From: Rotaria macrura
Taxonomy: Eukaryota > Rotifera > Eurotatoria > Philodinida > Philodinidae
Length of the DNA: 64,000 nucleotides
Assembly: GCA_900239685.1 (NCBI GenBank)
Contig: OENT01000878.1
Span: forward strand, 1-64,000
Reading direction: 5' to 3'
A program made the position numbers and the translations under genes. The notes beneath the pieces were generated by a model that searched no databases, was not told the DNA's origin, and was given only the letters and a program-made list of their open reading frames with translations. This document shows positions 1 to 12,363 of this stretch, one piece after another (within the stretch, counting starts at the first letter, position 1; the number at the start of each line of letters is the position of its first letter).

Positions 1-1300
1 GCGTTTCCTTTGTAACTCAGCTCATCGACATCGTAGAAAGCTTAGTTTATTTTTACAGAATAGAGTAAACAGTTCTGCATCGATCCATACAACTCTTATT
101 GAAAATTAGTAAGCCTTTCTTTTAAGACAATCGTTTCAAAGTAAGCACCTAAAATTTTCTTTCTTTTCTTTGCGTTCCTAATTCCGCCATGCTCTTTTTC
201 TTTTATGTAAAAACAAGATTGGAAAATTGCCACTAGTTCATCTGAAAGCAACATGAGTCGATGCGTCTTGACAAGACGAATCCAATTGTATACATTTTAT
301 TCATATTAGAAAACATTTTCTCGACGAAATCAGTTTTGTTTCGAGACGTTCTATGTAGAACTGCTGTAATGGCAGAATTAGGAAAATAAATGCATTACAT
401 GGTGGAATTTGGAACACACCGAAAAGAATGAGAATTTTAGGTGCTTGTTTTGAAACGATTTTCTCAAGCGACCCCTTTTGATACGGAAAATTTTCAAATT
501 TTTCATTTTTTCTCCTTTGTGTGTGTTTTGAAGTGTCCTTTATCTATTCGTGACATTTGGGAACTCATACATAGCTCTAAATCATAAATCAGAATGGAAG
601 AACAAAACGATTGCCGTAGGGGTATAGCACATTTTTTTCTCTTTCCCGATTTTCTGAAAATCCAAGTATTCAGAAAAAAATCTACAAAATCGCCTCCATT
701 TTTCAAGCATAGTAAATTCGATCGAACTGAAATATTTTCTAGGGATATTAGAGACACTTTAGGGTGTATGCATTTTTCTATTTTGAAAATTATTGTACTG
801 CCAAGTTTTTCCTGGTCTCACAATACAAACATTACTCCAAAAAAATATGCATTTTTTAGGATGCTCTTCGTATTTTGGCCTTTTTATTCGAAAGGAACGA
901 GATAGAAAGAAACCAAAATATGTAGGCACCATGGAGTATCTCTAGTATTCTTAAAAAACGTTTCAGGTCAAATAAACATACCTCCTCAGAGAAACGAGGG
1001 TGATTAGGGGATCGTTGCAAGACCGTTGTGACCCCTACATATCCCTGGAGGAAGCATCCCGGATTTTCGAGTGTACGACAACTTTGGTTGTGCAGCTCGA
1101 GATCTATCTACGGTGATAGTTTCACATTTTTCAGATGAGTGGTTCTTGAAAAGTGCCGGAAAGGAGGGGTTCGCCTGAAAAGAACGGCTTACTAATTTTC
1201 AATAAGAGTTGTATGGATCGATGCAGAACTGTTTACTCTATTCTGTAAAAATAAACTAAGCTTTCTACGATGTCGATGAGCTGAGTTACAAAGGAAACGC
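1..1300. mobile_element. Large inverted-repeat element, candidate non-autonomous DNA transposon
   Basis: Bases 1-123 are the reverse complement of 1178-1300. The match is perfect over about 115 bases, with a single mismatch near the inner end. The arms enclose about 1.05 kb with no recognisable gene. A second inverted repeat is nested inside (124-191 against 399-467). Long near-identical terminal repeats around non-coding DNA fit a MITE or foldback element. The outer end of the left arm coincides with the window edge, so no target duplication can be tested. An ambiguous base (n) at 1306, just outside the right arm, leaves an assembly fold-back artefact possible. Confidence 0.6.
124..467. repeat. 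Nested inverted repeat (arms 124-191 and 399-467)
   Basis: The two arms, about 68 bases each, pair with several mismatches. Both contain the block around atcgtttcaaa and aagcacctaaaat, and both end inward at a gcc/cca-atg block. The loop is about 207 bases and non-coding. The arms are more diverged than the outer 1-1300 repeat. This suggests an older foldback element that now lies inside the larger one. Confidence 0.6.
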
Positions 1301-1466
1301 TGAGANTGTTCTACTCTTGTTTTTTTGTATCCAGCAAGTCACGTGTGTTGAACTGAAAAAGATTAGAAATTTTTGGTATGAAATCTTTATCAACGAGAAA
1401 AGTTTCTGAACTTTCAATTCTTGATTATTGTGGTTTCCTCTAAATGACAAAAAAAACGTTTTTGGT

Positions 1467-1675
1467 ACCGGGTATGACCGAACCTCGGGTTTGACCGAGC
1501 CCCGGATAGGATCGAGCCCGAGCCTGACCGAGCCCGGGTAGGACCGAGCCAAACCGAGCCCGAGCCAGGCCGAGCCTGACCGAACCCCGGGTGTGACCGA
1601 GTCCGAGCCAGACCGAGCCCGGGTATACCGAACCCCGGGTAGCTCGAGCCATACCCGGGCTCGGTGCATGCCTAG
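1467..1675. repeat. GC-rich degenerate minisatellite of ccgagcc-type units
   Basis: This stretch of about 200 bases consists of variants of ccgagccc, ccgggta and ccgaacc in irregular 6-18 base periods. It is far more GC-rich than the AT-rich surroundings. Long open frames exist on the minus strand, but they encode only low-complexity Arg/Gly/Ser/Leu peptides and are not taken as genes. The right edge (1664-1675), read on the minus strand, begins taggcatgcacc. This resembles the hAT-like MITE ends elsewhere in the window, but no matching left end was found. Confidence 0.6.
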
Positions 1676-3095
1676 CTTCTATGTCCCTGCGATTTACGAG
1701 ATTTTCCTGCTGAAATTGACTCGTATTTGTTGACCTGTGATCAATGTTTATCAATCGACCTGTTTGCATCAGACTCGTTATATATCCGCTATGTCTACGC
1801 TAAATTTGTTTTCCTGGACAACTTCTTTATGCCATGTGATTGTAATCAACAACGTCTTCGTATTTTTCTAGATCAAGACAAAGCTATAGATTTCAATCGA
1901 TGCAATCGTAGGCACAATCTTGTACCTCAGGTTGATTTCGTTTTCTAGATGCCATGTAATACATGTTATGTATCATATGCAAGAATATTAGTCGAATATT
2001 CATAGATCGTTTGATGTCACGATTGGTATTTTCACTGTAACTTCATTTTAAGTACTATCTTATTATAATAGGACCGTATTTTAAACTTCGGTACTACTAT
2101 GATTTACGGATCGTACCCTCTGAACTGAGAATGTCTCTCGAAATTAGGCAATACAATATCTTAAAACTTTTTATATAGCTTGACACAAACACACATAAAT
2201 CCAGGCTATTGAAATTTACCATATGGTGGCATGCGTGAGTATTAAGTGTCCGTAGAAATAAATATTTAATTTCATTTTTTTCTAAACAACATGCATTCGC
2301 ATCGGATTTGCAGAGAAATGACTGTCGAATTTGGTTTCTTTTCAAGATTTTCTTAAATTATTATTATTGAATGTGATTTTGACCAAATACCAAGAAAATC
2401 ATCTATACTGTCCACTATGTTGGCAATAGTTCTGAATATGATATCGTGAGATTAGTTCTATAGGATAAATTTCAGATATGAACTTGTAGAGAAATAAATT
2501 ATGAATATTTTAAGACAAATCTCAATCTAAATGTACGAAAACAGAAAGAGATATTTACAATATTTTGAAATTCTAATTCTTAAAGGTCCACTCACGATTC
2601 AACCAAACGTGTCATAAAGTTATTTTTTCAAACTGCATTCAATGGTTTTTTTTTCGTGTTTCGAAAACTCCAGGTATCATCATTTTTTATAATGCATGTG
2701 TCTACTTTGCTCTTTTTACTTCCAGACGCGTTCGATTTTTGTATTTCAGATGAAAACGCATTGTAAAGTAGCAGCATTACTATGCAAAAAGGAGTGTATT
2801 ACCAGATGTGTTATACCGTATACGGCATGTGATTCATTCAAAAGAAAATGAATGTCATGTTTTCTGTTATGACTCGAATGATACGATCAAATGTAATGTG
2901 ATCATTTAAATCCAATCCTCGAGTATATTAAAACATTGGAGAACAATATTTATCTTGTTTTTATTTTTTTTCTAGCTTGCTTGAAAGAATCGAAAAAAAG
3001 AAAAGAAAAGAATCAGCACAAGTCGAATGTTATGTGACCATACCTATCTTGTTTTTTCTAACGAGCAATCGTTTACCTGACAAACTCTGTAGGTC
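1676..3095. other. AT-rich spacer upstream of the P450 gene
   Basis: No coding exon or RNA gene could be supported. The bases just before the P450 start (3045-3095) contain a pyrimidine-rich run ending in ctgtag directly before gtcatg. That resembles a 3' splice site, so a 5' UTR intron or a trans-splice acceptor may end there. Confidence 0.4.
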
Positions 3096-5517
3096 ATGTT
3101 TTTTATTCTTTTTCTTGGTCTTATTGTCCTATACGTGATATATTTGAAACTTAAATATTTTACACTACGTGGTCCGATTCCTGGACTTTCACCTCAATTA
3201 TTCTTAGGGAATTTATGGCAAACAGGAATATTACAGGGGGCTTCTATTCCTGCAGCATATCGGTTACTTAAAAAACGTTTCGGTGATATTTATCAATTAC
3301 AACTTGGATTTTTGAAAGTCATAGTCGTTGGTAATGTTGAAGACGTAAAACATATTCTAACCAATCGAAATATCTACGATCAAGGTGATTGGTTCGCTGA
3401 TCAATTCAGCGTTCTCTTTCCCAATGGTCTCATCACCTTGAAAGGTTACTTTTGATTGATTATTTGAGAGTACTGGATGTCCTATAATGTTTGCACACTT
3501 TTTTCCTACTCTACTTATATATGAGTACAGGTAAATGATAAAATTTTAATCTTTTTATCAATAGATACACTGTTGAATTCCCTGCGAAACTCTATTTGTC
3601 TTAATCTAAAATAATGGAACCACGTATTTCATCGTGTAGCCGTATCAATCGTATCAATCTCCTACTGATTCTTACGGTTTTTTTTGTATTTTTTCGCAAT
3701 TTAAAAGGACAACTAAAATAATGAATATTTTATATGTCGAATAAATATCAAGTGCTCTTTGCGAATTCTTTTTCAGTTGATCCTATTTGTGACATCTAGG
3801 ACAATGTTTGCAAAATAAATAAATAGAAGACTGAAAATGCCGTAACCATAAAGAATTGACTTTACAGAAAATAATTTAGAAGGTCAAGAATAAGTATTCG
3901 AAAACGTCGTATACGTACACATTTAAATGAATAAGATTAATATTTGAGAAGTAGACATGATTCTAACAGTTACAATATCAATTCTTTAAAAACATTCAGT
4001 TCCATTCTTTTACATTAAGATTAAACAGAAGTTCGAATAGAATTCGACAGTGCATCTTGTGAGAAAAACACAGAGATTCTATCCTATACTTTTGTACTGA
4101 GGTAAGGTGAAAAACAAAAACTGTGCAGACATTATGGGACATTCAGTAAAAGAAAGCTGATTTGTAATATTCTGAAGGTGCTGCACACAAACGACATGCT
4201 GCACTCACCATGCCATTATTTCGTCGTGGCAAAATTATCTCTAACCTGGATTTAATTACGGATTGTACAGATCAACTATTATATAATTGGCATACATGTA
4301 ATTCTCAACACGTACACACTGATATTGTTGATCGATGTCATGATCTATTACTGACAATATTTGGTTTCATTGCGTTTGATTACGACTTTGAAATATTAAA
4401 TGGCACCAAAGACAATGAATTGACTGCAGCCATAAACAAATTTCTTCACACAATCGACACAGCTTCTTATTTGCCTACTTTTTTATTCAAAATTTTTCTG
4501 AAATTAGATCCGAAAAGTAGACAAGGACGAGAAACTATCAAAAAATACTTGTATCGAATGATGCAACAAGAACTATCTGAAAACCCAGAATCGACCATGC
4601 AAAGGAAGAAAACTTCATTAATCGCTGCCTTGGTTGGCTCTTTACAAGCCGATGAACAAGTGGAAACTAGAAAAAGTGAAGAAGAAAAAAAAGGTCAGTT
4701 ATACTATTTTCGATTGAACTATTTATAATTCATTCATCCAGATTTTTGATTATTAATCAAATCTAATAAAACTATCGTGTGCTCAGTTTCAAGTTATTTG
4801 TGTAGAAATAAAAAACGAGAAACAAATAAACATAATCATTGTTTATTAGTTTACTTTTTTAAATCTATGTTCTCACATGTAGGTCTATCACAAAAAGAAG
4901 TTTTGGATGAAATGCTCATGTTTCTTATTGCTGGCTTTGAAACGACATCTACTTCTTTGGCTTGGGCCATTCATCTCTTGAGCAAACATCCACGAGTTCA
5001 ACAGAAAATCAAAGCAGAATTGACAAGTGAAAATGTCAGTCGAACTTTGATAGTGGATCGTCTCGATAGCCTTGTCTACTTAGATTGTGTTATCAAAAAA
5101 GTACTTCGTTTCTCTTCAATAGTCGATGGCATAGCTCGATCATTAACCAAGGACGATCATCTGCCAAATAGTGGTGTTCAATTATACAAAGGTGATCAGA
5201 TCATCGTACCTATATCTATTTTCACATATGATACTCGACTATGGAACATTGATCCTGAATTATTCTATCCAGAAAGATTTTTGAATGAAGACAGAAATCA
5301 TCATCAATATGCACTTCTTCCATTTGGTGGTGGCCATCGCCAATGTATAGGACAAGATTTAGCGCGATTCGAACTCAAAGTAATTTTAGCAAGATTAATG
5401 CAACATGTTACGTTTGGTGATGGAGGACCGGAAGTGAACTCCGGTGGACATTTCCAAAAATTGACGATCATGCCCAAACATGTTGGCGTCACGATAACAT
5501 ACGATCCTGAAAACTAA
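3096..5517 (+). CDS. Cytochrome P450 (CYP3-clan-like), three exons, altered K-helix
   Basis: This encodes a membrane-anchored haem monooxygenase. Exons are 3096-3444, 4178-4693 and 4883-5517, with canonical gt/ag introns of 733 and 189 nt. All junctions are phase 1, and the joined frame is exactly 500 codons (499 aa plus stop). Visible parts are an N-terminal hydrophobic anchor (residues 2-25), a Pro/Gly-rich hinge (RGPIPG), I-helix AGFETT (305-310), a PERF-type motif (YPERF) and haem loop FGGGHRQCIG with Cys443. Two core motifs deviate. The K-helix ExxR reads KVLR, with Lys361 (codon 5098-5100) in place of the near-invariant Glu. The C-helix reads HKRHAA and has no clear WxxxR. The length is normal and no stop or frameshift is seen. 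It may be an intact but diverged enzyme or a recently inactivated paralogue. Clan assignment is from memory of similar proteins. Confidence 0.88.
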
Positions 5518-7867
5518 ACTCAATTTAGCCTTACAATGTAATATAGACTAGGCTATGAGTGCAAGTTGGATGTATGATTGTAATTGATTAATTCCCTCGC
5601 ATATCTCTTCATTGCTTTTTATCTAAAAAACGAGTGATGATATGTCTTTGTGTGCTGCATACAACAATCACATTTTTTTTATCATTATTCAAACTATTCA
5701 AAAAAGAAAACAGAAGAGGATACTTTATGATGCGCATTGTTAAACATGATTTTCTTATCTTCAAAAGTAAAGAACTATGTAAGAACAAGTATCAAACTAT
5801 TTTCGAACAATTACAATATAAAGTTCCAGATGATTAACACACAAATAATGACGTACTGTGTAGTTCTTTTAGAAAAAGAATCTTTCCTAAGTCTATATCA
5901 ATCTATTTCTCTTGATGCTTTATTTTCTAGCGCATCATTTTATTTATGATAGATTGTCTATTACAAATATAATGAAAAGTTCTATTACATTCTTGTAATA
6001 TAGACGAGTGTTTGACTAGGGCCTAGATTCATAGAAAATCGTTCATACAATGTAATTTTTAAATAAATGTTTAGTGCATATTAGGAAGAATGGTGATTAG
6101 AACGATTTAATCAACTTATATTTTCGCCATCAATTGACTTGATGAATCAAGATGAGATAGCCGAATATTGCACGATTCTAAATGCATCGAAAATTTGAAG
6201 TTTGAAAGATCATAACTAATTCTATAGATATGAATGAAAATTTGTTTTTTACTCAAGAATAAGAAACTATTTCGTATATGGCGATTGAATTATTGCAGGA
6301 TTTGATCATAATGTCGTTAGATTTATATGAAGGAAAGCACTGATATCGATGAAGTACAATTGATATTCAGTAATCAATGGGTAACAGTTGACATAGATTA
6401 ATTACTGAATGAATGAACATTTTATAAATTTTTTTTTCGAAATGATGCCTAGAAATCTAAATATATTCTATGATAAAAGTGTTTTGCATAATCGAATGAA
6501 CTGTTGTGACATATTCGATAAATCTCAGTTGAATATAAAATATATGGAGTGACGATGTGTCAAACGATCAAATAGTTGTAATGATGATGAATTCAAATCA
6601 ATATGTTATTTCATCATAGAATGGGTTTATTTTTCATGCAAAAAACCTAAAAGTATGAAATTCTAATCGATATTTTGTTTCGTTAACAATATTCAAAAAT
6701 ATTTTCATGCAAGAAACAACGATTTTATCGATTGATACTTGTCCAAATAATTGTTGACTTGGGTACAATTTGAGTTCAAGGTTAAATTGCAAAAAAACTA
6801 AGTAAACACAGTCCCAATAAGCGTTACTCGTATGAGTATTTTTGACGAGTAAATAGCTATTCATCACTGGTCTTCTCATATACATATTAGTCTACGATGA
6901 ATTATTCTGTATTTCCTATTTACGCAACTTTCAATGTTATTTTTATCATTCAATTATCTTCTTGAGTAAGTAATTCATCGACTTTCTCAACACTGGTATT
7001 TTTTTTAATGATTCAGAATACTTTTAGGTTCCTGCTTGTTATGAAGCGCTCCTGTTCGCTTTGTTGTCTATCTCATCTTATTCTTATCTGTCAATGTTAA
7101 TTAAGATTTTTATTTTGTTTACTTTTGCATTTCTTATTATTCTTCATTGGATTCGATCGTTTTCTCTATTCATTCTTCTCGACGCTCCCGTGTGTAATCA
7201 CCTACATTCAAGTGTGACAATACTGAGTTTTGTAGATGCACGCAAATGGTCATATTTTCATTCTATAAATTTATTAATAAGTTGACCTCATCTTTTTGTT
7301 CACTATATGCTTACATTTTTTTAAATATTTACACACACGAGAGTAAACAGGTTTCTATAGTATAAAACGATTTGAGAACACAAAATCAAATTTTTCTCTA
7401 GAACATAACATTTGCATTCGTGTTGTTTTATAGTATTGCTATTCCGATGGTCTCTCTTACGACAACAAAGATATAGCGTACCCACTCTCAATAGAAAATG
7501 GTGTTAGAAATTGAACTTCTATCTGACAACTTCTTCTTAGCGAATAAAAGACTCGGAAATATTAAAAACGAAAACGTACGAGTATTTTCCCCCTTCGAAA
7601 TAGTTTACTTAAATGTCGAATAACGGTTAAATCACAAACAAGCAAACAACTCTGATTGTCTCTAAATGAAATTTGAATCCTTTTTCCCAATAAAAAGTGA
7701 TGGAGAACATTGTAACATCTTGTCTAACTACTTTTGCTATTCGGTGATGCATTTCGATTAACATGATGCGTACCTGATTAGCAAATTTAGAAGCTCAAGA
7801 GTTTTATATTTGCTGACAATCATTAAAAAGATATGATCAGTTCTTTTATCTTGGACTTCATATTAGC
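5518..7867. other. Intergenic AT-rich region, no gene recognised
   Basis: Only short open frames of AT-rich composition occur, with no domain, repeated codon pattern or splice-joined frame that I could recognise. The 5' end presumably holds the P450 3' UTR. Confidence 0.4.
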
Positions 7868-8497
7868 ATGGATAAATCTCAAGATCTCAATGGCAACATT
7901 GCAACTGACATTGGTGTTGATGTGAAACCGAAGAATGTTCAACGTCTCAACATGGCAATCGAATATTTTCGTTCGAAGAAGCACATCACCTTTACTATAA
8001 TCGGTATTATCTTCGGCGTTGTGGAACTTCACTATGGTACTAAACACAATGGTCAATGTCCTATTCAACCGATGATTCCTATATTTTTGATCGTACATGG
8101 AGCTGTTATGATTTTGGAAGTTGCCATAGGATTTTTCTCCTTTTTTAATGCTCAATATGTTTATAATCATTATGATCAAGCATTGGCAAGACGAATAGTA
8201 CGTTTTGTTCTTCTTATTCTTCTATTGGTCAATCTCTTTTGTTTTGCTTGGTTTATTGCTGGCAATGTTTGGGTGTTCACTGCGAAGACCAATGGTAGTC
8301 AAAGCAGTAAACCAACGAATTCGAGTACATATTGCCAATCAGATTTGTTTCATGCAGCTATTGTTGTCATTATCTCACGATATATTATTTTCGCCATCGT
8401 CTTCCCCTTAGTTCTATTTAAAAAACGTCTCGTAATCCTAAACTACTGCAAAAAGAGAGAGACAACGACATCAACTGGTAATGATTCCATGCAATGA
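7868..8497 (+). CDS. Four-TM protein, TMEM272-like
   Basis: An uninterrupted 209-residue frame encodes a small polytopic membrane protein. Hydrophobic segments lie at about residues 39-57, 70-93, 110-136 and 160-184. The extracellular loops carry sequons (NGS near 142, NSS near 151) and the tail is basic. A Cys-Pro-x-x-Pro-x-Ile-Pro motif before TM2 and a Trp-Phe-Ile-Ala-Gly-Asn-Val-Trp-Val motif ending TM3 match my recollection of the TMEM272 family, whose function is not established. The length suits that family. It has no introns and no close neighbour. The start is the first Met of the frame. Claudin/tetraspanin-like proteins are an alternative, but CCG and the claudin W-x-x-W are absent. 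Confidence 0.72.
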   Translation: MDKSQDLNGNIATDIGVDVKPKNVQRLNMAIEYFRSKKHITFTIIGIIFGVVELHYGTKHNGQCPIQPMIPIFLIVHGAVMILEVAIGFFSFFNAQYVYNHYDQALARRIVRFVLLILLLVNLFCFAWFIAGNVWVFTAKTNGSQSSKPTNSSTYCQSDLFHAAIVVIISRYIIFAIVFPLVLFKKRLVILNYCKKRETTTSTGNDSMQ

Positions 8498-11400
8498 ATG
8501 CTCACGAAAGAACTTTCCATAAAACAGCCCTCGAATCTTTTATTGAAAAACAATAGAAACTTTAGTTTTTTATTTTAAGACACTTTTCTTTTATGTGCAA
8601 TACATTCTTCTCATTTTAAATTTCGTACATCATTGAAACGAATTCAGCTTTTTCTTATCAAACGCGGTTGTATGCATTGCTGTATTGGAAAAGTACTATT
8701 CTATAAACGACCTGAAACGTAAATTTCTGATGTGGGGCTTTTATCAATGAGATAAAGTAATAGCCACATTTTTATTGAGATATTGTTATGATTGAAGCTT
8801 CTCACACGCATACAATTCACTCCCGAGAAACTTTTGAAAAATTCAGATGCATGCATTTTCTATGAAAAAGAGGGTGGGGTGGGTGTGCAGTTCAGTTCAT
8901 GCCCTTGTGCTAGATGGTTCTGAATAAAAAAATTCTCTTAGTTTATAAATAATTACGAACAATACTTATAATGAAATTGAACAGTAGCTAACATCTCTCT
9001 CCCTCTAGTCTTGATCCATTCAAAATTGTCATGTATATAGCTCTTCCACTCATAAACTTCGTCACAGAGGTTTAAAAGGTGGCTGCTAGTTTTACATGCA
9101 TGAATCTGGAGAAAAAAATGTTTTTTCCTGGATATGCCTATCGAACCTCCTGCATTGAGCAAGAGATTTTTTTACTTTATCTTTTGAATTAAGGTTCTGA
9201 TTTATATAATTTCCTCCTAATTAAGTTTTTTATTAAAAACATATCTCCTACAACAGATTCAATAGGAAGATAAGTATACAGACAGGCTGTAGAAGTGTCA
9301 CGAATAGTCTAGCAAATAAGGTCATATATTTTTTCTAGTGAATACGTCTTGATTTATTCTATATTAGGAATTAACTTCGATTTTCTATTTTTTGTATATT
9401 CTAATAATTTGCGTTTGAGATCACCAGCGTTTCGTAACTTTGAATTTCCTTAAAGAAATTTTTTTCAAAATATCTTCATTTGAAATAGACAGAAGTGTTC
9501 ATAATTTCGTAGCTGACTTGAGACTTGCAGTTGCGTTTCGAATGTGCAAAAAAATTCCATAATAGTAATAAGAAGGTGCCTGCACTCCAATATACCTTCC
9601 AATTTTGTTAATTTGTAGGATTGAAAACAAAGGATCCTGGATTAAAATATTTCTTCGTTGTGATGTTCTATGGAGCAGAGTTATAAAAATCAAAGGAATC
9701 GTTTTCTCCAACTATTTTGATGTCAGAGGAAAAAAGTAGTTCCTGCCGAATCCCCTTGTCCTATAAAACCTTCGGAGAATCGATAGTGTGTTTATTAACT
9801 TGTTTCTTCCTCTTACTCTCCGTTTCAATGAGTTCTACTAGTTTAGAGAAGACGAATTTTACTGCAATGAAATGTTTATCATATTTGAAATGCGCATAAT
9901 GACCATAATGGATAACATGCGTGTGATGAGAACACTGGGATGAATTGAGCGTCATGTACATAAGACGTACCAAGAGAGATGTGGTGTGGCTCAATTGGCG
10001 GGATTCACATTGAAAATGATGATCTGTACGTATTTTTAGCTCGCCACACGATGTTTCATCAGTTTGAAATAAAGTAGCTAGGGAAAATTTTACTCTCTCC
10101 GCCTTTGTTTCAATTCCAGGAAGTCGTTTAGTCTCTGGAAATTTAATTCAGCTATTCTGAAACCGGTTTCATCCTAGAAAATGTATCACTGGTTTTTAAA
10201 AACTCATTACCTTTCCTGAAAAACAGTATAAGGCATGATGCAAAACAAGCATTCAGTTGCAGCTAATAACAAAGTTAAAAAATATCTATCGAATAAGAAG
10301 AAACGAAAAAATAAACATCATCCATCTAAACAATAGAGGGTCCGCCATAGAATGGCAGCATTCTCATTTGTGTGTTGGTACGATTGATGAACTAATTTTT
10401 GATCTCTAGAGACAGAATGAATCGAAACGCGGGAAGTCGGCGGACAATCATCTCTTCTATTTTACTTTATCCCGTTGATTTCTTCCCAAACTCATTTTGT
10501 CTCATTCACCACTAGCTTGCTCTACAGTTTGTCCTACTCCTTCTTTAATATTCTTAGCTAACTTGAACAAAAGACTAACACAAATGAACAGAAACATTCA
10601 CCAGGAAATCTTATCTACGACATAAACGTTTTCTCCTTTGCTATTTAACTAGTGTCGCTATCCAAAGCGACTAAATAGTTGATATTGAAATTTTAAAGAG
10701 GAAAAGAGGAAATCCAGTTGACTATTATAATGGATTCATGTACATGCAGCACCAACAGACTGATGGGAAACATAGATTTTGATATGAAAGCCGCGACTAG
10801 AAGAGAACATGGGTGATGCTGTTGGTGCTGGTCTTTTCTTCGCCAATACATTCACACTCGCACTGAACGAATTCGAGTGGATCAAGAGCCCAAACCCAAA
10901 AAGAGAATCTATGTTGCTCTTGATTCGCGATTGAAACGAATTGCTGATTCTTATAATTTCGAATTAGTTGAGGACTGTGGCCCTTGTGGCTGCTAATGTG
11001 AAATTTAATTCTTGGACTGTTATTCATTCGTAACTATATTTTTAGTATAGTAAACGAAGAAGATTCAAGCACATAGCATTCTATATGATACTGAATCGTC
11101 ACAATTGATCTTTTTCAATGGGAAGAAATGATCGGGGACGAAATGATAGGGTGCTGGAGAGTCTTGACTGTCATCGTGTATTTACTTAAATGTGATTAAG
11201 TCGAAAATTCTGCATTGTTGTTTATCACACATCTACTACAGTTGTGCGTGTTGTTCTAATGGTGGAATTTGAAATGCAAAGTTATTTAAGTGTGAGTGAA
11301 ATATGCGCTGTATCAATTAATGTGCCAATAATAATTAGTCCTATTTTCTATTTTTTTCCAGAAACTATCTAGAAAAGTTATTTCATTTCTCTGTAGAAAT

Positions 11401-12363
11401 ATGCGATATGTCTGCCTCAGAAGATTGATTATTCTAGTATACATGACTTTTCTAGGTGAAAAGATTAACGAGAATTTTCGCTTTAGGCTCGATGCAATTT
11501 TAATCGAATTCAAGAAACTGATATGTTTCAGGTGTGTTGATCGATCCAAAATAATGACTTTCACATGTATTCACATTTCCCACTTGAAATTAATCAATAT
11601 TCAACAGTGAAAATAAGAGCAAACCAAATAGTGATGCTAGCAAAAACTTCGCAATGAATACCATACCTAGTTAGAAATTCTAAAACATCTCCTATATTTC
11701 ATGACTGTATCCTCTCCAATTCAACTGTAGAAGATATTGCTCTCTATTAAAGCCTCTCAAATACTTTCAGAAAATTTGAAAATCGTGCCGTATAACTTTG
11801 AGAATCTCGAACGAAAGAATTCAAGTACCTAAGTCTTGTATGCGAATCCAACATGTGTTTGCTCGACTTTACAAAAATATTGTAATGATCAACCGGATGG
11901 TGTGCTTTTCAGGTTAATGTCAAGTATCCACCAATGCAATAACAAACACGTATAGTGATTCAGAAAAAAAAGAACAAATAAGAAATACGATCATGAGTAC
12001 TTCATAAATGTGAAATTGACTAAACGATGAATAGTTGAAGGCGTTGACAAAGAACTATTTTGACCGAGCTGCCATAAGAAAAATAAGTCATAATGTTACA
12101 CTACTCAGTGCTCTCTTATTCGCACGTTCGTTTTTGATCATACACTATTAAAAAGGCTTAGAGAGCTTGCGCGGGTGAATGAATAAACAAATGAATAAAA
12201 GAAATCAAATGCTTACAACGTCCTTCATGTATGTTGGCACATAATGCATTCATCTGCTTGCAGTATCTACCCACTTCTTGGCCACACTCAACTATGTTGA
12301 AACTTCAAAGAGTTTAAATATTATTACAATCTATTCGTCTATTCAAAATCACTACAACTCGCT
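8498..12363. other. Intergenic region, no gene recognised
   Basis: About 3.9 kb of AT-rich DNA with only short chance open frames on both strands. Those at 9717-9994 and 10797-11027 were read for domains and none was found. No tRNA-like fold or strong inverted repeat was noticed. Confidence 0.4.

Noticed and set aside
1286-1769. Long minus-strand open frames over the GC-rich array
   Set aside because: They arise from the ccgagcc minisatellite, are low-complexity Arg/Gly/Ser/Leu in more than one frame, and include an ambiguous base.
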